Shown here: piece by piece, positions 1 through 8,268 of the stretch
Numbering within the stretch: position 1 is the stretch's first letter
Layout: the number at the start of each line of letters is the position of its first letter
Source of the DNA: Dysgonomonas sp. 520
GTDB lineage: Bacteria > Bacteroidota > Bacteroidia > Bacteroidales > Dysgonomonadaceae
NCBI RefSeq assembly: GCF_010501095.1
Contig: NZ_QVMP01000011.1
Coordinates: 1 to 64,000, forward strand
Length of the DNA: 64,000 bases
Direction: 5' to 3'
Translations under genes and position numbers: made by a program
The notes under the pieces: model-generated
What the model was told of the DNA's origin: nothing
Database searches by the model: none
Seen by the model: the letters and a program-made list of their open reading frames with translations, nothing else

Positions 1-3
1 TAA

Positions 4-531
4 TTACGTGTTACCACTCACCCAAATGCCGCCCCGCTTCGTTCTCAGCCCCTCACTAGTCGCACAACCTTTTGAAATATTCTCTAGGGTTAAACCGTTA
101 TTTTTTGGATTGCCTAACTTTATGCCTTGTTTCTTTTTCTCTGTGAGTGCCTGTTTTGTTCGTTGGCTGATTAATTGCGCTTCGTTTTCTGCTATGGCTG
201 CAATTATATGAATTGTCAAACGGTTTGCAGTTGGCATATCACAACAAACAAAGTCAATATTTGAGGCTTGTAAAGAAGTAATAAAATTCAAGTTCCTTGC
301 AAGCCTATCTAACTTTGCAACTAGTAGAGTAGCATTATTTATTTTACAGCATTCTAAAGCCTTGTTTAATTGTGGTCTATTTGCGCTTTTTCCTGTTTCT
401 ATTTCTGTAAATTCTGCAATGACAATACTATTCTTTGTATAGTTTTCTACTATGGTCTTTTGTGCTTCCAATCCTAGACCGCTTGCACCTTGTTTCTTTG
501 TGGAAACTCTGTAATAAATAACATATTTCAT
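4..531 (-). CDS. Serine recombinase (resolvase/invertase family), possibly C-terminally short
   Basis: Site-specific recombinase of about 175 residues. The N-terminal resolvase domain starts YVIYYRVSTKKQ, with the catalytic serine in RVST (Ser10), and carries KLDRLARN around residue 70 and IAENEAQLISQRTK near 120. The C-terminus holds a compressed RTKRGGIW block, typical of the DNA-binding HTH of small invertases, but stops a few residues later, so the HTH looks truncated. I chose the ATG at 531 because AAGGA lies just upstream and the resolvase fold begins there; the frame is open 12 codons further. It ends in TAA. It is the left-most gene of the small mobile-element remnant on the minus strand. 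Family call is firm; whether it is active is unknown. Confidence 0.85.
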   Translation of the reverse strand: MKYVIYYRVSTKKQGASGLGLEAQKTIVENYTKNSIVIAEFTEIETGKSANRPQLNKALECCKINNATLLVAKLDRLARNLNFITSLQASNIDFVCCDMPTANRLTIHIIAAIAENEAQLISQRTKQALTEKKKQGIKLGNPKNNGLTLENISKGCATSEGLRTKRGGIWVSGNT

Positions 532-618
532 AATATCCTTTTTTACTAGTAAAAAGTAGCATAACAATAACGAACGTTATTAAAATGCCACTCCGATTAA
601 TTGACTTAAAACGACAAA

Positions 619-642
619 GCCCACACTTAAAAAAGTGCAGGC
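619..642 (-). terminator. Hairpin upstream of the recombinase gene
   Basis: Read on the minus strand, GCCTGCACTT and AAGTGTGGGC pair over 10 bp (two G-U wobbles) around a TTTT loop, followed by a broken T-rich stretch. It lies about 90 nt before the recombinase start, so it could end transcripts from the upstream gene or act as a leader hairpin. The weak T-tail lowers confidence. Confidence 0.4.
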
Positions 643-1028
643 GTTTATCGTTCCCTCTGATAGAATTTTGGCGATTTCCTAAGACAGAGTGTAGTTCTAT
701 ATTTTTCACTTCATAGGCGTAATAATACGGCTTGATTTTTTGATTTTATTATTCTTCTTATTGATTCATTTTTTAGGTTTATATCTTATATTTTTATTCT
801 AGAAAAAAGGATGATATATTAAGACTTTAGGAGTGTTTTTTCAGAGAACAAAAAACGCCTAAATTTCCCTCAGTTTTTTTCTAAACCGATTCTTAAATAT
901 TTTTTGCGTGAAAGATTTGTTTTTCCTTAGTCAATGGTTGGAGGGGACATAAATGTATCTAAGCCGTTGTTTATATATATAAGTCTTTACTTTTTACTTA
1001 TGAGGAGGGGTAATTTTTGAGGATAAGG
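643..1028. other. AT-rich intergenic stretch without recognisable gene
   Basis: I translated the minus strand here, also allowing TAG read-through, and found no convincing ORF; several TAA and TGA stops fall in every frame. No tRNA-like structure was recognised. Confidence 0.5.
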
Positions 1029-1925
1029 TTAGTCTAAAATAAATTTGTAGTTTGTAATCTCTTTTTTCTCTGGTTTGGATATATTTAACACCTTTAAAAT
1101 ATATTCTGTATTAAACTGTTTCGGTAATGATTTTTTTAATCTCTCATTTAGTATATATCTAAATGAACATTGCTTTATAAGATTATTGTCATTTGTTCTT
1201 TCAATGCTATCTTCTAGTAAAGGATAATAAAGCAATATTCTATCTAATACCTCTCCACTTACTAGAGGCATAATCGCATTGTACTTATTACATATTTCTT
1301 GAATAGTATTTATAATTTCAGTTTTTCTATTTTCTAATTTACTTCCATGCTCTTTCACTCTTAATGGAAAACAATTATTTTTTATTACTATTTGATTATC
1401 AATAATCTCAATTTCATCTAACTTTTCCGATATATCCAAATACTTTTCGATAGTCTTTATATTCATACCTATAAGTCTTGACAATTCAGATTTATTAAGA
1501 CCGCCTTTTATCCTCCTAGTAGAAGAATATGTATTTGTATTATTAAAACAGATTGCTTTCAATATTAAAAGGAAACCTTTTATTTCTCTCTCTAAATTAG
1601 ATTTTAAGAAATTATTCAACACGAAGAAGTAATTTTCAGGATTCAAATTGAAATGATAATAATTTTTCCGTATTGTTTCAGAGTTTTCATTCTTATATTT
1701 TTTTCTTTCAATCGTGATTAATTTCTGATTATGTAATCTCATTATTGAATCGCACAAAGTTCGTTCGGGTATATCAAATATTTCAGATAAGGTTTTCTAA
1801 TTTATCTTTGATATTCCACTTTTGTAATTTATAGTGCTTCTCATACAGGCATAAGTATAAATATCTGATAGTTTGCTATTACTTTTATATCCGATTATAT
1901 CTTTCGGAATTACGATATAGTTCAT
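1029..1925 (-). pseudogene. Winged-helix-like DNA-binding protein interrupted by one in-frame TAG (recoded or broken)
   Basis: Read from the ATG at 1925, the frame runs 298 codons to a TAA at 1029-1031 with a single interruption, a TAG at 1797-1799 (codon 43). Residues 1-42 begin MNYIVIPKDII. After the TAG the sequence continues KTLSEIFDIPERTLCDSIMRL, a clear helix-turn-helix with recognition-helix character, so both halves belong to one domain. A Gln at the stop would fit this HTH. The 242-residue frame usually called here depends on a TTG start inside the HTH and is therefore unlikely to be the true N-terminus. The rest (Lys/Asn/Ile-rich) resembles replication or regulatory proteins of small Bacteroidales elements, but I do not recognise a specific family. 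There are no frameshifts. Confidence 0.7.
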
Positions 1926-1972
1926 ATCTATTAATTTATATTGTTATTTCATTTAATCTGATTAATATTTCA

Positions 1973-1990
1973 TCTAGAAGGAGTATATAT
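1973..1990. repeat. Direct repeat copy 1 (tctagaaggagtatatat)
   Basis: An 18-bp motif matching 16 of 18 bases with the copy at 2147-2164. The two copies flank a palindrome at 2021-2047, in the gap between the winged-helix gene and the small ORF. They could be iteron-like or regulator binding sites, or traces of a duplicated gene start. Confidence 0.5.
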
Positions 1991-2020
1991 CGGTATTTAT
2001 TAAAGAAGTAAACCAAATGA

Positions 2021-2047
2021 AAAAATTATTCCGAAGGAATAGTTTTT
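2021..2047. terminator. Palindrome with A/T flanks, probable bidirectional terminator
   Basis: AAAAATTATTCC, loop GAA, then GGAATAGTTTTT. This gives a 12-bp stem (one T-G pair) with T runs on both strands. It sits downstream of the small minus-strand ORF and upstream of the winged-helix gene, a sensible place to end transcription of the former. Confidence 0.5.
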
Positions 2048-2146
2048 ACCGATATAGGTAGTGAAGAATAAGGTAGTGAATTATCAGCAGGTTTTATACA
2101 AATTGTCGAACGCAGGTTTTCCTAAACTTTTCTTATACAACTATCT

Positions 2147-2164
2147 TCTAGAGGGAGTATATCT
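2147..2164. repeat. Direct repeat copy 2 (tctagagggagtatatct)
   Basis: Partner of the repeat at 1973-1990 (16 of 18 identical). Shorter direct repeats lie between them: AGGTAGTGAA at 2056-2065 and 2071-2080, and GCAGGTTTT at 2087-2095 and 2112-2120. Confidence 0.5.
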
Positions 2165-2176
2165 AGTGATTATTTT

Positions 2177-2362
2177 TTATCTGTTGCGTAGTTGGTAGTA
2201 ATAAAATCGGCGTTCATTGTCAATCTATTTTCGGACTTTGATATATCCGTTCTTCTTTAACCATATTCCAATGTTCTTTGCATTTGGTTTAAGGTTCTAA
2301 TTTTCTCTCTTTAATGCTTCGGTTGCAAGTTTCTTTAATTCTTCATAAGTATTGTACTTCAT
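2177..2362 (-). pseudogene. Small 61-codon ORF with two in-frame TAG codons (recoded or broken)
   Basis: Starts MKYNTYEELKKLATEALK at the ATG 2362-2360 and ends FYYYQLRNR at a TAA (2177-2179). The frame is interrupted only by TAG at 2297-2299 (codon 22) and TAG at 2225-2227 (codon 46). The intervening part, GIWLKKNGYIKVRK, followed after the second TAG by IDNERRFYYY, reads as one compact winged-helix-like small protein of the kind common on Bacteroidales plasmids and phages. No frameshift is needed. Together with the TAG in the neighbouring gene this suggests TAG is read as an amino acid (Gln fits) or that the element is decaying. Function unknown. Confidence 0.55.
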
Positions 2363-2408
2363 AAATAAGTGGGATAATAAAAAGTGGTACTGGTGTCATC
2401 TTCAAGGC

Positions 2409-2443
2409 AAAAAAATAGGCACTTCGATATAAGCACCTATTTT
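2409..2443 (-). terminator. Intrinsic terminator downstream of hisB
   Basis: On the minus strand AAAATAGGTGCTT pairs with AAGTGCCTATTTT (13 bp, two adjacent G-U wobbles) around the loop ATATCG and is followed by a run of seven T. It lies about 180 nt past the hisB stop and separates the his genes from the mobile-element remnant. Confidence 0.65.
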
Positions 2444-2626
2444 CTTTATCGCAATACAAAGTTACTAACTTATTGACCTCGAGCAAAGTAAAAGTTTGAA
2501 AATCTGAAACAATCGTTATGTGATGCGTCTTATGGCTTAATATTGCTTATTGCTCTTTCTTTACCGAAGAAAAAATGAAATTATTTTCCATTCATAACGA
2601 TTTAACCATAAAGACATTACAAACTT

Positions 2627-3745
2627 TTAAAAAATCTTTCCTTTTGTTGATGGTAATTCATAATTGAAGATATCTCTTTTCTTTGCCATTTTCAGGGCAC
2701 GGGCAAAAGCCTTAAAGATACCTTCTATTTTGTGATGTTCATTCTCTCCTTCTGCCTTTACGTTCAAGTTCATTTTAGCCGAATCGCTCACCGATTTGAA
2801 AAAATGCAGGAACATTTCGGTAGGCATGTCCCCCACCCTTTCACGCTTAAAATCGGCATCCCAAACCAACCACGGACGACCTCCAAAATCAAGAGCCACA
2901 GAGCAAAGGCAATCGTCCATCGGCAGACAGAAACCATACCTTTCTATACCCCTTTTGTTGCCCAAAGCAAGTGCTAAGGCTTCGCCTAAGGCAATACCTG
3001 TATCTTCTATCGTGTGATGCTCATCTACATTCAGATCGCCTTTAACTTTTATGGACAAATCCACGCCTGCGTGTTTACCTATCTGTTCGAGCATGTGATC
3101 AAAGAACCCTAATCCGGTTTCAATCTCACAATTACCTTTTCCATCCAGATTCAGGCTTATATAAATATCGGTTTCTTTTGTTTTTCGCTTTATCTCAGCT
3201 TTTCGCTCTCCCGCAAATAAAAATTCACTGATTATATCCCAATCGGTTGTTTGTAAGGCACATACACCTTTCAGTTCGGTAGGCAATTCAATATCTTCTT
3301 GCATGAGAATGGCTCTGCATCCCAAGTTTTTAGCCAACTCAACATCCGTCAATCTGTCGCCGATAACAAAAGACTGCTGCATATCGTATTCTTCGGAAAG
3401 ATACTTTGTCAACATTGCTGTTCCGGGCTTGCGGGTTGGCAGATTTTCTTCCTGAAAGCTTTTATCTATCAGTATATCATCAAAATAGACGCCCTCGCCC
3501 TCCAATGTCTTTAGCATTTTATTCTGGGCAGGCCAAAACGTATCTTCAGGAAAAGACGTAGTGCCCAATCCATCCTGATTTGTAACCATAACAAATTCAA
3601 AATCAAGGTTTTTACGAATAAAATAGAGGTTTCGTATCACCTTCGGAACAAATTCCAATTTTTCAAGGCTATCTATCTGAAAATCAACGGGAGGCTCTAC
3701 TATAATTGTTCCATCCCTATCTATAAAGAGTACTTTCTTTTTCAT
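2627..3745 (-). CDS. hisB: Bifunctional histidinol-phosphatase / imidazoleglycerol-phosphate dehydratase
   Basis: Cytoplasmic enzyme for two steps of histidine synthesis: dehydration of imidazoleglycerol phosphate and dephosphorylation of histidinol phosphate. Residues 1 to about 165 are a HAD phosphatase (FIDRDGTII with the nucleophile Asp9; later [14 protein letters not shown]). Residues about 185-372 are the dehydratase, with the metal-binding histidine motifs [30 protein letters not shown] and the repeat-like [15 protein letters not shown]. The length of 372 is normal for the fused form. Its ATG overlaps the hisC stop by 4 bp, so the two are translationally coupled. hisD is in this window but 16 kb away. 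Confidence 0.95.
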   Translation of the reverse strand: MKKKVLFIDRDGTIIVEPPVDFQIDSLEKLEFVPKVIRNLYFIRKNLDFEFVMVTNQDGLGTTSFPEDTFWPAQNKMLKTLEGEGVYFDDILIDKSFQEENLPTRKPGTAMLTKYLSEEYDMQQSFVIGDRLTDVELAKNLGCRAILMQEDIELPTELKGVCALQTTDWDIISEFLFAGERKAEIKRKTKETDIYISLNLDGKGNCEIETGLGFFDHMLEQIGKHAGVDLSIKVKGDLNVDEHHTIEDTGIALGEALALALGNKRGIERYGFCLPMDDCLCSVALDFGGRPWLVWDADFKRERVGDMPTEMFLHFFKSVSDSAKMNLNVKAEGENEHHKIEGIFKAFARALKMAKKRDIFNYELPSTKGKIF

Positions 3746-4770
3746 TTCGATCTAAGTGCTGCGATTAGTTTTTCATTTTCTTCTTTCGTTCCGATGGTTA
3801 TCCGTAAACAACCCTCACAAAGAGAAATCAGATGCCTGTTCCTCACAATTATTCCATTCTGTACCAGATAATTGTAAATTTCAACAGGATCGGAAACCTT
3901 TATCAATATAAAATTTGCATCGGAAGGTATTATTTGTTCAACCAATTCTATATCAGCCAATTCTTTTTCTAAAAAATCTCTTTGTTGAATGATATAATCT
4001 ACCCATTCATTTTTTGTTTCTTGTCTATCCAGCTCATTCAGAACATATTCCTGAGTCAATTGATTGATATTGTACGGATATTTTACTTTATTAAAAAAAC
4101 TGATTATTTCAGGTGAAGCAAAAGCCATTCCCAACCGTATTGCTGCCAATCCCCATGCTTTTGAAAATGTTTGCAAAACAATCAGGTTGAGATATTTATC
4201 CAATTCAGGCAACCAACTTTCATTTACGGCAAAATCGATATACGCTTCGTCCAACACTACAATTCCGTTGAATGTTGTTATAATTTTCCTCACTTCATCC
4301 TTATCAAGAAGATTCCCTGACGGATTGTTTGGTGAACATAAGAAAATCAGCTTTGTATTTTCGTCCACGGCATCAAGCAAATGGCTCGAATCGAGTGTGT
4401 AATCTTTATTCAATAAGACTTTCCTATACTCTACATTATTGATGTCTGCACAAACCTTATACATTCCGTAAGTGGGGTCAATTGCCACAACATTGTCCAC
4501 ACCCGGTTCGCAAAAAACACGAAAAACCAGATCAATAGGCTCATCACTGCCATTACCCAGAAATATTCGGGATGGATCGACACCTTTCTGCCCGGCTATT
4601 TTTTCCTTTAGTTTCATTTGCAATGGGTCAGGATAGCGGTTGTAAGGCGAATTCAGAGGGTTTTCATTTGCATCAAGATAAACAGATGCTTCTCCCTTAA
4701 ATTCGTTTCGTGCCGAAGAATACGGCTTCATTTCCCGGATATTTTTTCGTACAAGTTTTTGCAGGTTCAT
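3742..4770 (-). CDS. hisC: Histidinol-phosphate aminotransferase
   Basis: PLP-dependent class I/II aminotransferase of 342 residues, converting imidazole-acetol phosphate to histidinol phosphate with glutamate as donor. Visible motifs: [19 protein letters not shown] near the N-terminus, [14 protein letters not shown], the SPNNPSGN substrate loop, VLDEAYIDF with the PLP-pairing Asp, [14 protein letters not shown] with the Schiff-base lysine, and the C-terminal LRITIGT arginine motif. It is first of the hisC-hisB pair with its own likely promoter at 4824-4854. It is 88 nt downstream of the ABC ATPase gene, so partial co-transcription cannot be excluded. Confidence 0.95.
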   Translation of the reverse strand: MNLQKLVRKNIREMKPYSSARNEFKGEASVYLDANENPLNSPYNRYPDPLQMKLKEKIAGQKGVDPSRIFLGNGSDEPIDLVFRVFCEPGVDNVVAIDPTYGMYKVCADINNVEYRKVLLNKDYTLDSSHLLDAVDENTKLIFLCSPNNPSGNLLDKDEVRKIITTFNGIVVLDEAYIDFAVNESWLPELDKYLNLIVLQTFSKAWGLAAIRLGMAFASPEIISFFNKVKYPYNINQLTQEYVLNELDRQETKNEWVDYIIQQRDFLEKELADIELVEQIIPSDANFILIKVSDPVEIYNYLVQNGIIVRNRHLISLCEGCLRITIGTKEENEKLIAALRSK

Positions 4771-4823
4771 AGTTCAACTATTAAATATATCTTGAATATT
4801 ATCAATTACTCAACTCCGAAACA

Positions 4824-4854
4824 CAAAAGTAAGCAGAATTAGCCTATTATCAAT
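4824..4854 (-). promoter_or_regulatory. Candidate primary-sigma promoter for hisCB
   Basis: On the minus strand, ATTG (4854-4851) and TACTTTTG (4831-4824) are separated by 19 nt. This matches the Bacteroidetes -33 TTTG / -7 TAnnTTTG pattern except for one base of the -33 box. The predicted start falls about 45 nt before the hisC ATG. Confidence 0.5.
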
Positions 4855-4858
4855 CTTT

Positions 4859-5869
4859 TTATTGTAGTTCTTTCAGATAATCTGACAATTCGCCAAATGA
4901 AGACACTGTTTTTGTATTATTTCCTGTTTCTATTGTAATTTGCTCTCCGGATTCTATTATCACGTTCAGTGCCGCCGATTCTTTATCTTCAACTATCGTA
5001 TATCCCTTACGTTCAAGTATATTTCTACCCCAATACTGCAGATCGCCCGAAGCTGTCAGACGAACGTTTCTTCCTTTTTTCGATGACGGCTTAAATCGCC
5101 CCGACTGTTTTTCGAAAAGGATATTATCGCTTGAGAAGAATTCGGACATTTGCCCCGAAAGAATTATATCTTCCGTATTTCCGCAGTGTAAGCCATTTTC
5201 TCTCGACAACAGCCACAATTTATCAGCCAACATCAATGCCAGTTCAATATCGTGAGTCGACATAACCACCGCCTTGTTTTTTTCCACCGCCAGCCGATGA
5301 AGCAAATCCATAACCTCGATACGGCTTGTTACGTCCAGAAAGGCAGTTGGCTCATCTAAAATAATGATAGGACATTCTTGCGCTAAAGCCTTTGCAATCA
5401 TCACCTTTTGCCGCTCTCCGTCGGAAAGTTCGGCCATATATGTTTTCGACTTATACTGTATCCCTACATCCGACATTGCATTTGCCACGATGTGTTTGTC
5501 TTCCTTCGAAAGTTTTCCCCAAAAACCCGTATACGGGTAACGGCCAAGTGACACCACTTCTTTAACTTTCAGTCCTCCGACAGATGTTTGGTCGGTAAGT
5601 ACCAATCCCATCAATTGAGATAACTCTTGCTCCGAATATTCTCTAACATCTTTGTTTTTAACTAATATTTTCCCCGAAAGCGGCATCTGCAAAGAACCTA
5701 TGGTTCTGAATAATGTAGATTTTCCGGCTCCGTTTGTTCCGATAAGACAAGTCAGTTCGCCCGAAAACAGATCGAACGAAAGGTTGTTGTACAACACTTG
5801 CTTTTCTTTTCCCTGTGTATACCCGATACTCAGATTTTGGGACGATATGAGCACTTCTTGTTCCATCAA
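4859..5869 (-). CDS. ABC transporter ATP-binding protein, siderophore/cobalamin importer type, with C-terminal extension
   Basis: ATPase of a FecCDE/BtuCD-type importer at the inner membrane. The nucleotide-binding domain occupies about residues 1-250: Walker A GTNGAGKST, signature AELSDGERQKVMIAKALA, Walker B IIILDEPTAFLDV and the switch histidine in STHDIELAL. The family is usually about 255 residues; here some 80 more follow, ending in a small alpha/beta-looking module (QYWGRNILERKGYTIVED...SFGELSDYLKEL) that I do not recognise. The start abuts the stop of the upstream secreted-protein gene, and the permease lies one gene further up, so all three form one operon. No binding-protein gene is in the window. 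Confidence 0.88.
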   Translation of the reverse strand: MMEQEVLISSQNLSIGYTQGKEKQVLYNNLSFDLFSGELTCLIGTNGAGKSTLFRTIGSLQMPLSGKILVKNKDVREYSEQELSQLMGLVLTDQTSVGGLKVKEVVSLGRYPYTGFWGKLSKEDKHIVANAMSDVGIQYKSKTYMAELSDGERQKVMIAKALAQECPIIILDEPTAFLDVTSRIEVMDLLHRLAVEKNKAVVMSTHDIELALMLADKLWLLSRENGLHCGNTEDIILSGQMSEFFSSDNILFEKQSGRFKPSSKKGRNVRLTASGDLQYWGRNILERKGYTIVEDKESAALNVIIESGEQITIETGNNTKTVSSFGELSDYLKELQ

Positions 5870-6925
5870 CTATTTTAAGGTATATGGAAAACTACTCAAC
5901 TTGTAAGCGTTCAGCTTTGAATACGGGATAAAGAAATCAACTTCACATGATCTGGCCGCACGGAAAAAAGATGGTATCACTCTCACGCCTCCTTCGGTGA
6001 ACGAAAAACTTGGATATTCCCATATAGAAGAATCCGTGTAGTCGCAATAATCATCGTCATCGGTTGGCGGGGTAAAGTGGTGTTCGCTTTGCAACACTTT
6101 GAGCAATTGCTCTGTCGATATATCATAAACATCTTCCTTCTTATATTCGCTTCCTGAGTGTAAATCGACAAGAAAACCCATAGTGTAAAAATCGGGATGC
6201 GCACCCCCGCAATAATATGATGCAAAAACTTCGAAACCGAGTAAATCGTCTGATAAATAATCTACTGAGGTTCGGTATCCCACACTCGAACCCTCATTAT
6301 ATGTCCAAGGTGAAGCACAAGTCAGTTGTGCAAGTATAAAATCGAGATGCTTTTCATCGAGCAAAGGATTTACTTTCGATAATTGATCTTTGCTAAAACC
6401 ATTTCCTAAACGGAAAAACGGCATATCGCAATGCTTTTCGGTGAACCAAACAATTGACTTGCCATTTTTCACCTCCACAGTATCTCGCTTCAAAGCAACA
6501 AAACTCATGCGTACATAACTGTAAGGATCTTCCTCTCTCATATTTTGCATTATTGGCAAATGATCATACAAACTTTTATAGGGAGCCGCATTTAAAGGTT
6601 TTAAGGAGACTGCCAAACTCTTTTTCTTGTCATTCACCCAAGTACCCGTAAAATTATTCCCACTACGGCGAAGCGTGAATGTTTCCGATACTTTATCGTA
6701 TTCCGATTCTACTGTCATTTTGTAAACACCGGCTTTCAGCCTGCCACTGACAACAATATCTTTTAAAGATGATTTGTAATAATAAGTTCCCCGTATATCT
6801 CCATCATCATAAGTTTCTAACTGCATAAAAATAGGGTATTTACCTATTGTTCCTTCCAACTCATACATTGCTCCATGCAAAATAAGATTGCATAACAGAA
6901 TTGATACTAACAATACATTTCTCAT
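5870..6925 (-). CDS. Secreted DUF3298/RsiV-like protein inside the ABC importer operon
   Basis: A 351-residue protein with an N-terminal signal peptide (MRNVLLVSILLCNLILHGA). The first ~110 residues look like a small beta-rich domain (YPIFMQLETYDDGDIRGTYYY). The C-terminal half has the DUF3298-type pattern ASYYCGGAHPDFYTMGFLVDLHSG and ends with a SFTEGGVRVIPSFF...IPYSKL segment. This fold class is found in RsiV-like and peptidoglycan-associated proteins, but I cannot assign a ligand. It lies 8 nt after the permease stop and abuts the ATPase start, so it should be co-expressed with the importer. A second DUF3298-type protein, the lipoprotein at 20212-20988, lies elsewhere in the window. Confidence 0.75.
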   Translation of the reverse strand: MRNVLLVSILLCNLILHGAMYELEGTIGKYPIFMQLETYDDGDIRGTYYYKSSLKDIVVSGRLKAGVYKMTVESEYDKVSETFTLRRSGNNFTGTWVNDKKKSLAVSLKPLNAAPYKSLYDHLPIMQNMREEDPYSYVRMSFVALKRDTVEVKNGKSIVWFTEKHCDMPFFRLGNGFSKDQLSKVNPLLDEKHLDFILAQLTCASPWTYNEGSSVGYRTSVDYLSDDLLGFEVFASYYCGGAHPDFYTMGFLVDLHSGSEYKKEDVYDISTEQLLKVLQSEHHFTPPTDDDDYCDYTDSSIWEYPSFSFTEGGVRVIPSFFRAARSCEVDFFIPYSKLNAYKLSSFPYTLK

Positions 6926-6933
6926 AATATTTT

Positions 6934-7962
6934 CTAGTTAAAGTACTGAATTTTACGCTGATTGATAATAACATAAATAATGACAGGCGCACCAAATATG
7001 GGCGTAATCGCATTAAGCGGAATTATTCCGAAACTTGGGATAACACTCAGCAGATTGCATAACAGTGCCACACATGCACCTGTGAGAATGGTTAAAGGTA
7101 ATAAACTCTTATGGTTTGATGTTCCTAATATCAACCTCACTATGTGCGGAACAGCTAGCCCGATAAAGGAAATAGGTCCGCAATAGGCTGTTGTTATGGC
7201 AGTTAACAAACCTGCACACAGCAAAAGAAGCAGCCTTATACGCTTTACGTTCACACCCAAATTTGCAGCATATCGCTCTCCCAGCAATAAAGCATTGAGA
7301 GGTTTTATCAACAAAACGGATAAAAACAAACCAATGCAGACTGTGATGCAATAGAACGGCAACTGATCTGACGATACGCTGGCAAAACTACCCATGCCCC
7401 ATATTGTATATGAAAAGAGGCTTTCGCTATCGCTGAAAAATTGAAGCAACGTTATAATAGATGATGTAAAATACCCGACCATGATACCTATAATAAGCAA
7501 CATTACGTTGCTTTTCACAACAGATGCAAATCCAATAATAACAGATAATATCATCAATGCGCCCAGAAAAGCCCCAAACACCACAAATAAAGATTGGGAT
7601 ATATCTAATCCTGCAATTCCCCCAACAGCACCGCCCAGCAGAAGTACAATCAATGCCACGCCCAAACTAGCCCCTGATGTGATACCCAATATACCGGGGT
7701 CGGCAAGCGGGTTTCGGAACGAAGTTTGCAAAAGCAGACCGGAGACGGCAATAGCTCCACCTGTGAATAAGGCTGTAAATGCTTGAGGCAATCGAGATTC
7801 GAGAACAATATGTGCCCATGCCTGCCGTTCAACATTCTTTCCTATAAGTATCTCAAAAACAGATTCAATAGGAATATTAACCGATCCGAAGAAAAGATTG
7901 GCGAAAAACAGTATTACGATTCCTACTGTGGCAATTATTGTATATTTTAGAGTAGCTGACAT
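6934..7962 (-). CDS. FecCD-family ABC importer permease
   Basis: Inner-membrane permease of 342 residues with about ten hydrophobic segments, typical of iron-siderophore, haem or cobalamin importers (BtuC/FecD). Recognisable family motifs: ESRLPQAFTALFTGGAIAVSG, FRNPLADPGILGITSGASLG, LGVNVKR, YCGPISFIGLAVPHIVR and the C-terminal GAPVIIYVI. A single permease gene is normal for a homodimeric importer. The operon continues with the secreted DUF3298-like gene and the ATPase. The substrate cannot be told because neither a binding protein nor a TonB receptor is adjacent. Confidence 0.92.
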   Translation of the reverse strand: MSATLKYTIIATVGIVILFFANLFFGSVNIPIESVFEILIGKNVERQAWAHIVLESRLPQAFTALFTGGAIAVSGLLLQTSFRNPLADPGILGITSGASLGVALIVLLLGGAVGGIAGLDISQSLFVVFGAFLGALMILSVIIGFASVVKSNVMLLIIGIMVGYFTSSIITLLQFFSDSESLFSYTIWGMGSFASVSSDQLPFYCITVCIGLFLSVLLIKPLNALLLGERYAANLGVNVKRIRLLLLLCAGLLTAITTAYCGPISFIGLAVPHIVRLILGTSNHKSLLPLTILTGACVALLCNLLSVIPSFGIIPLNAITPIFGAPVIIYVIINQRKIQYFN

Positions 7963-8268
7963 TAATTTAGAAAGGGAAATTATTTATTTCGCGTTACAAA
8001 ACTAAAACTTTTCCGTGAAAAGAAAGACGAATAACAGAAATATCGTCACTTAGCTGAGTTGTATGAATTTTTTAATTTTGCAAGATTTGTAAATATGTTT
8101 TAGAACACTATTATTTATTAGGCTAGCCTAAATCAACATAATAAATTTACATGATTTTTGCGTTTTCATTATACAAAAGTCTATTTCAAAGGAAAATATT
8201 ACGATGATATCACTATAATTTACGAATTTATCTATATAATAATCAAAAAAACTAACTAATTTTTTTTT
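7963..8268. other. Divergent intergenic region between ABC permease and MFS genes
   Basis: AT-rich with no ORF. CAAAACTA at 7997-8004 (minus TAGTTTTG) lies 35 nt before the permease start, and TAATTTTG at 8073-8080 points to the MFS gene. Both match the -7 box, but no convincing -33 partner was seen. GGCTAGCC at 8121-8128 is a perfect 8-bp palindrome. Confidence 0.35.

Noticed and set aside
2041-2176. Possible third TAG-containing ORF on the minus strand between the two interrupted genes
   Set aside because: The frame is open apart from one TAG but has no start codon, and it crosses the terminator-like palindrome.
6286-6295. TCGAACCCTC identical to part of the tmRNA T-arm, considered as an attachment-site duplicate
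   Set aside because: Only 10 bp, and inside the DUF3298-like coding sequence 44 kb away with no other sign of an element edge.
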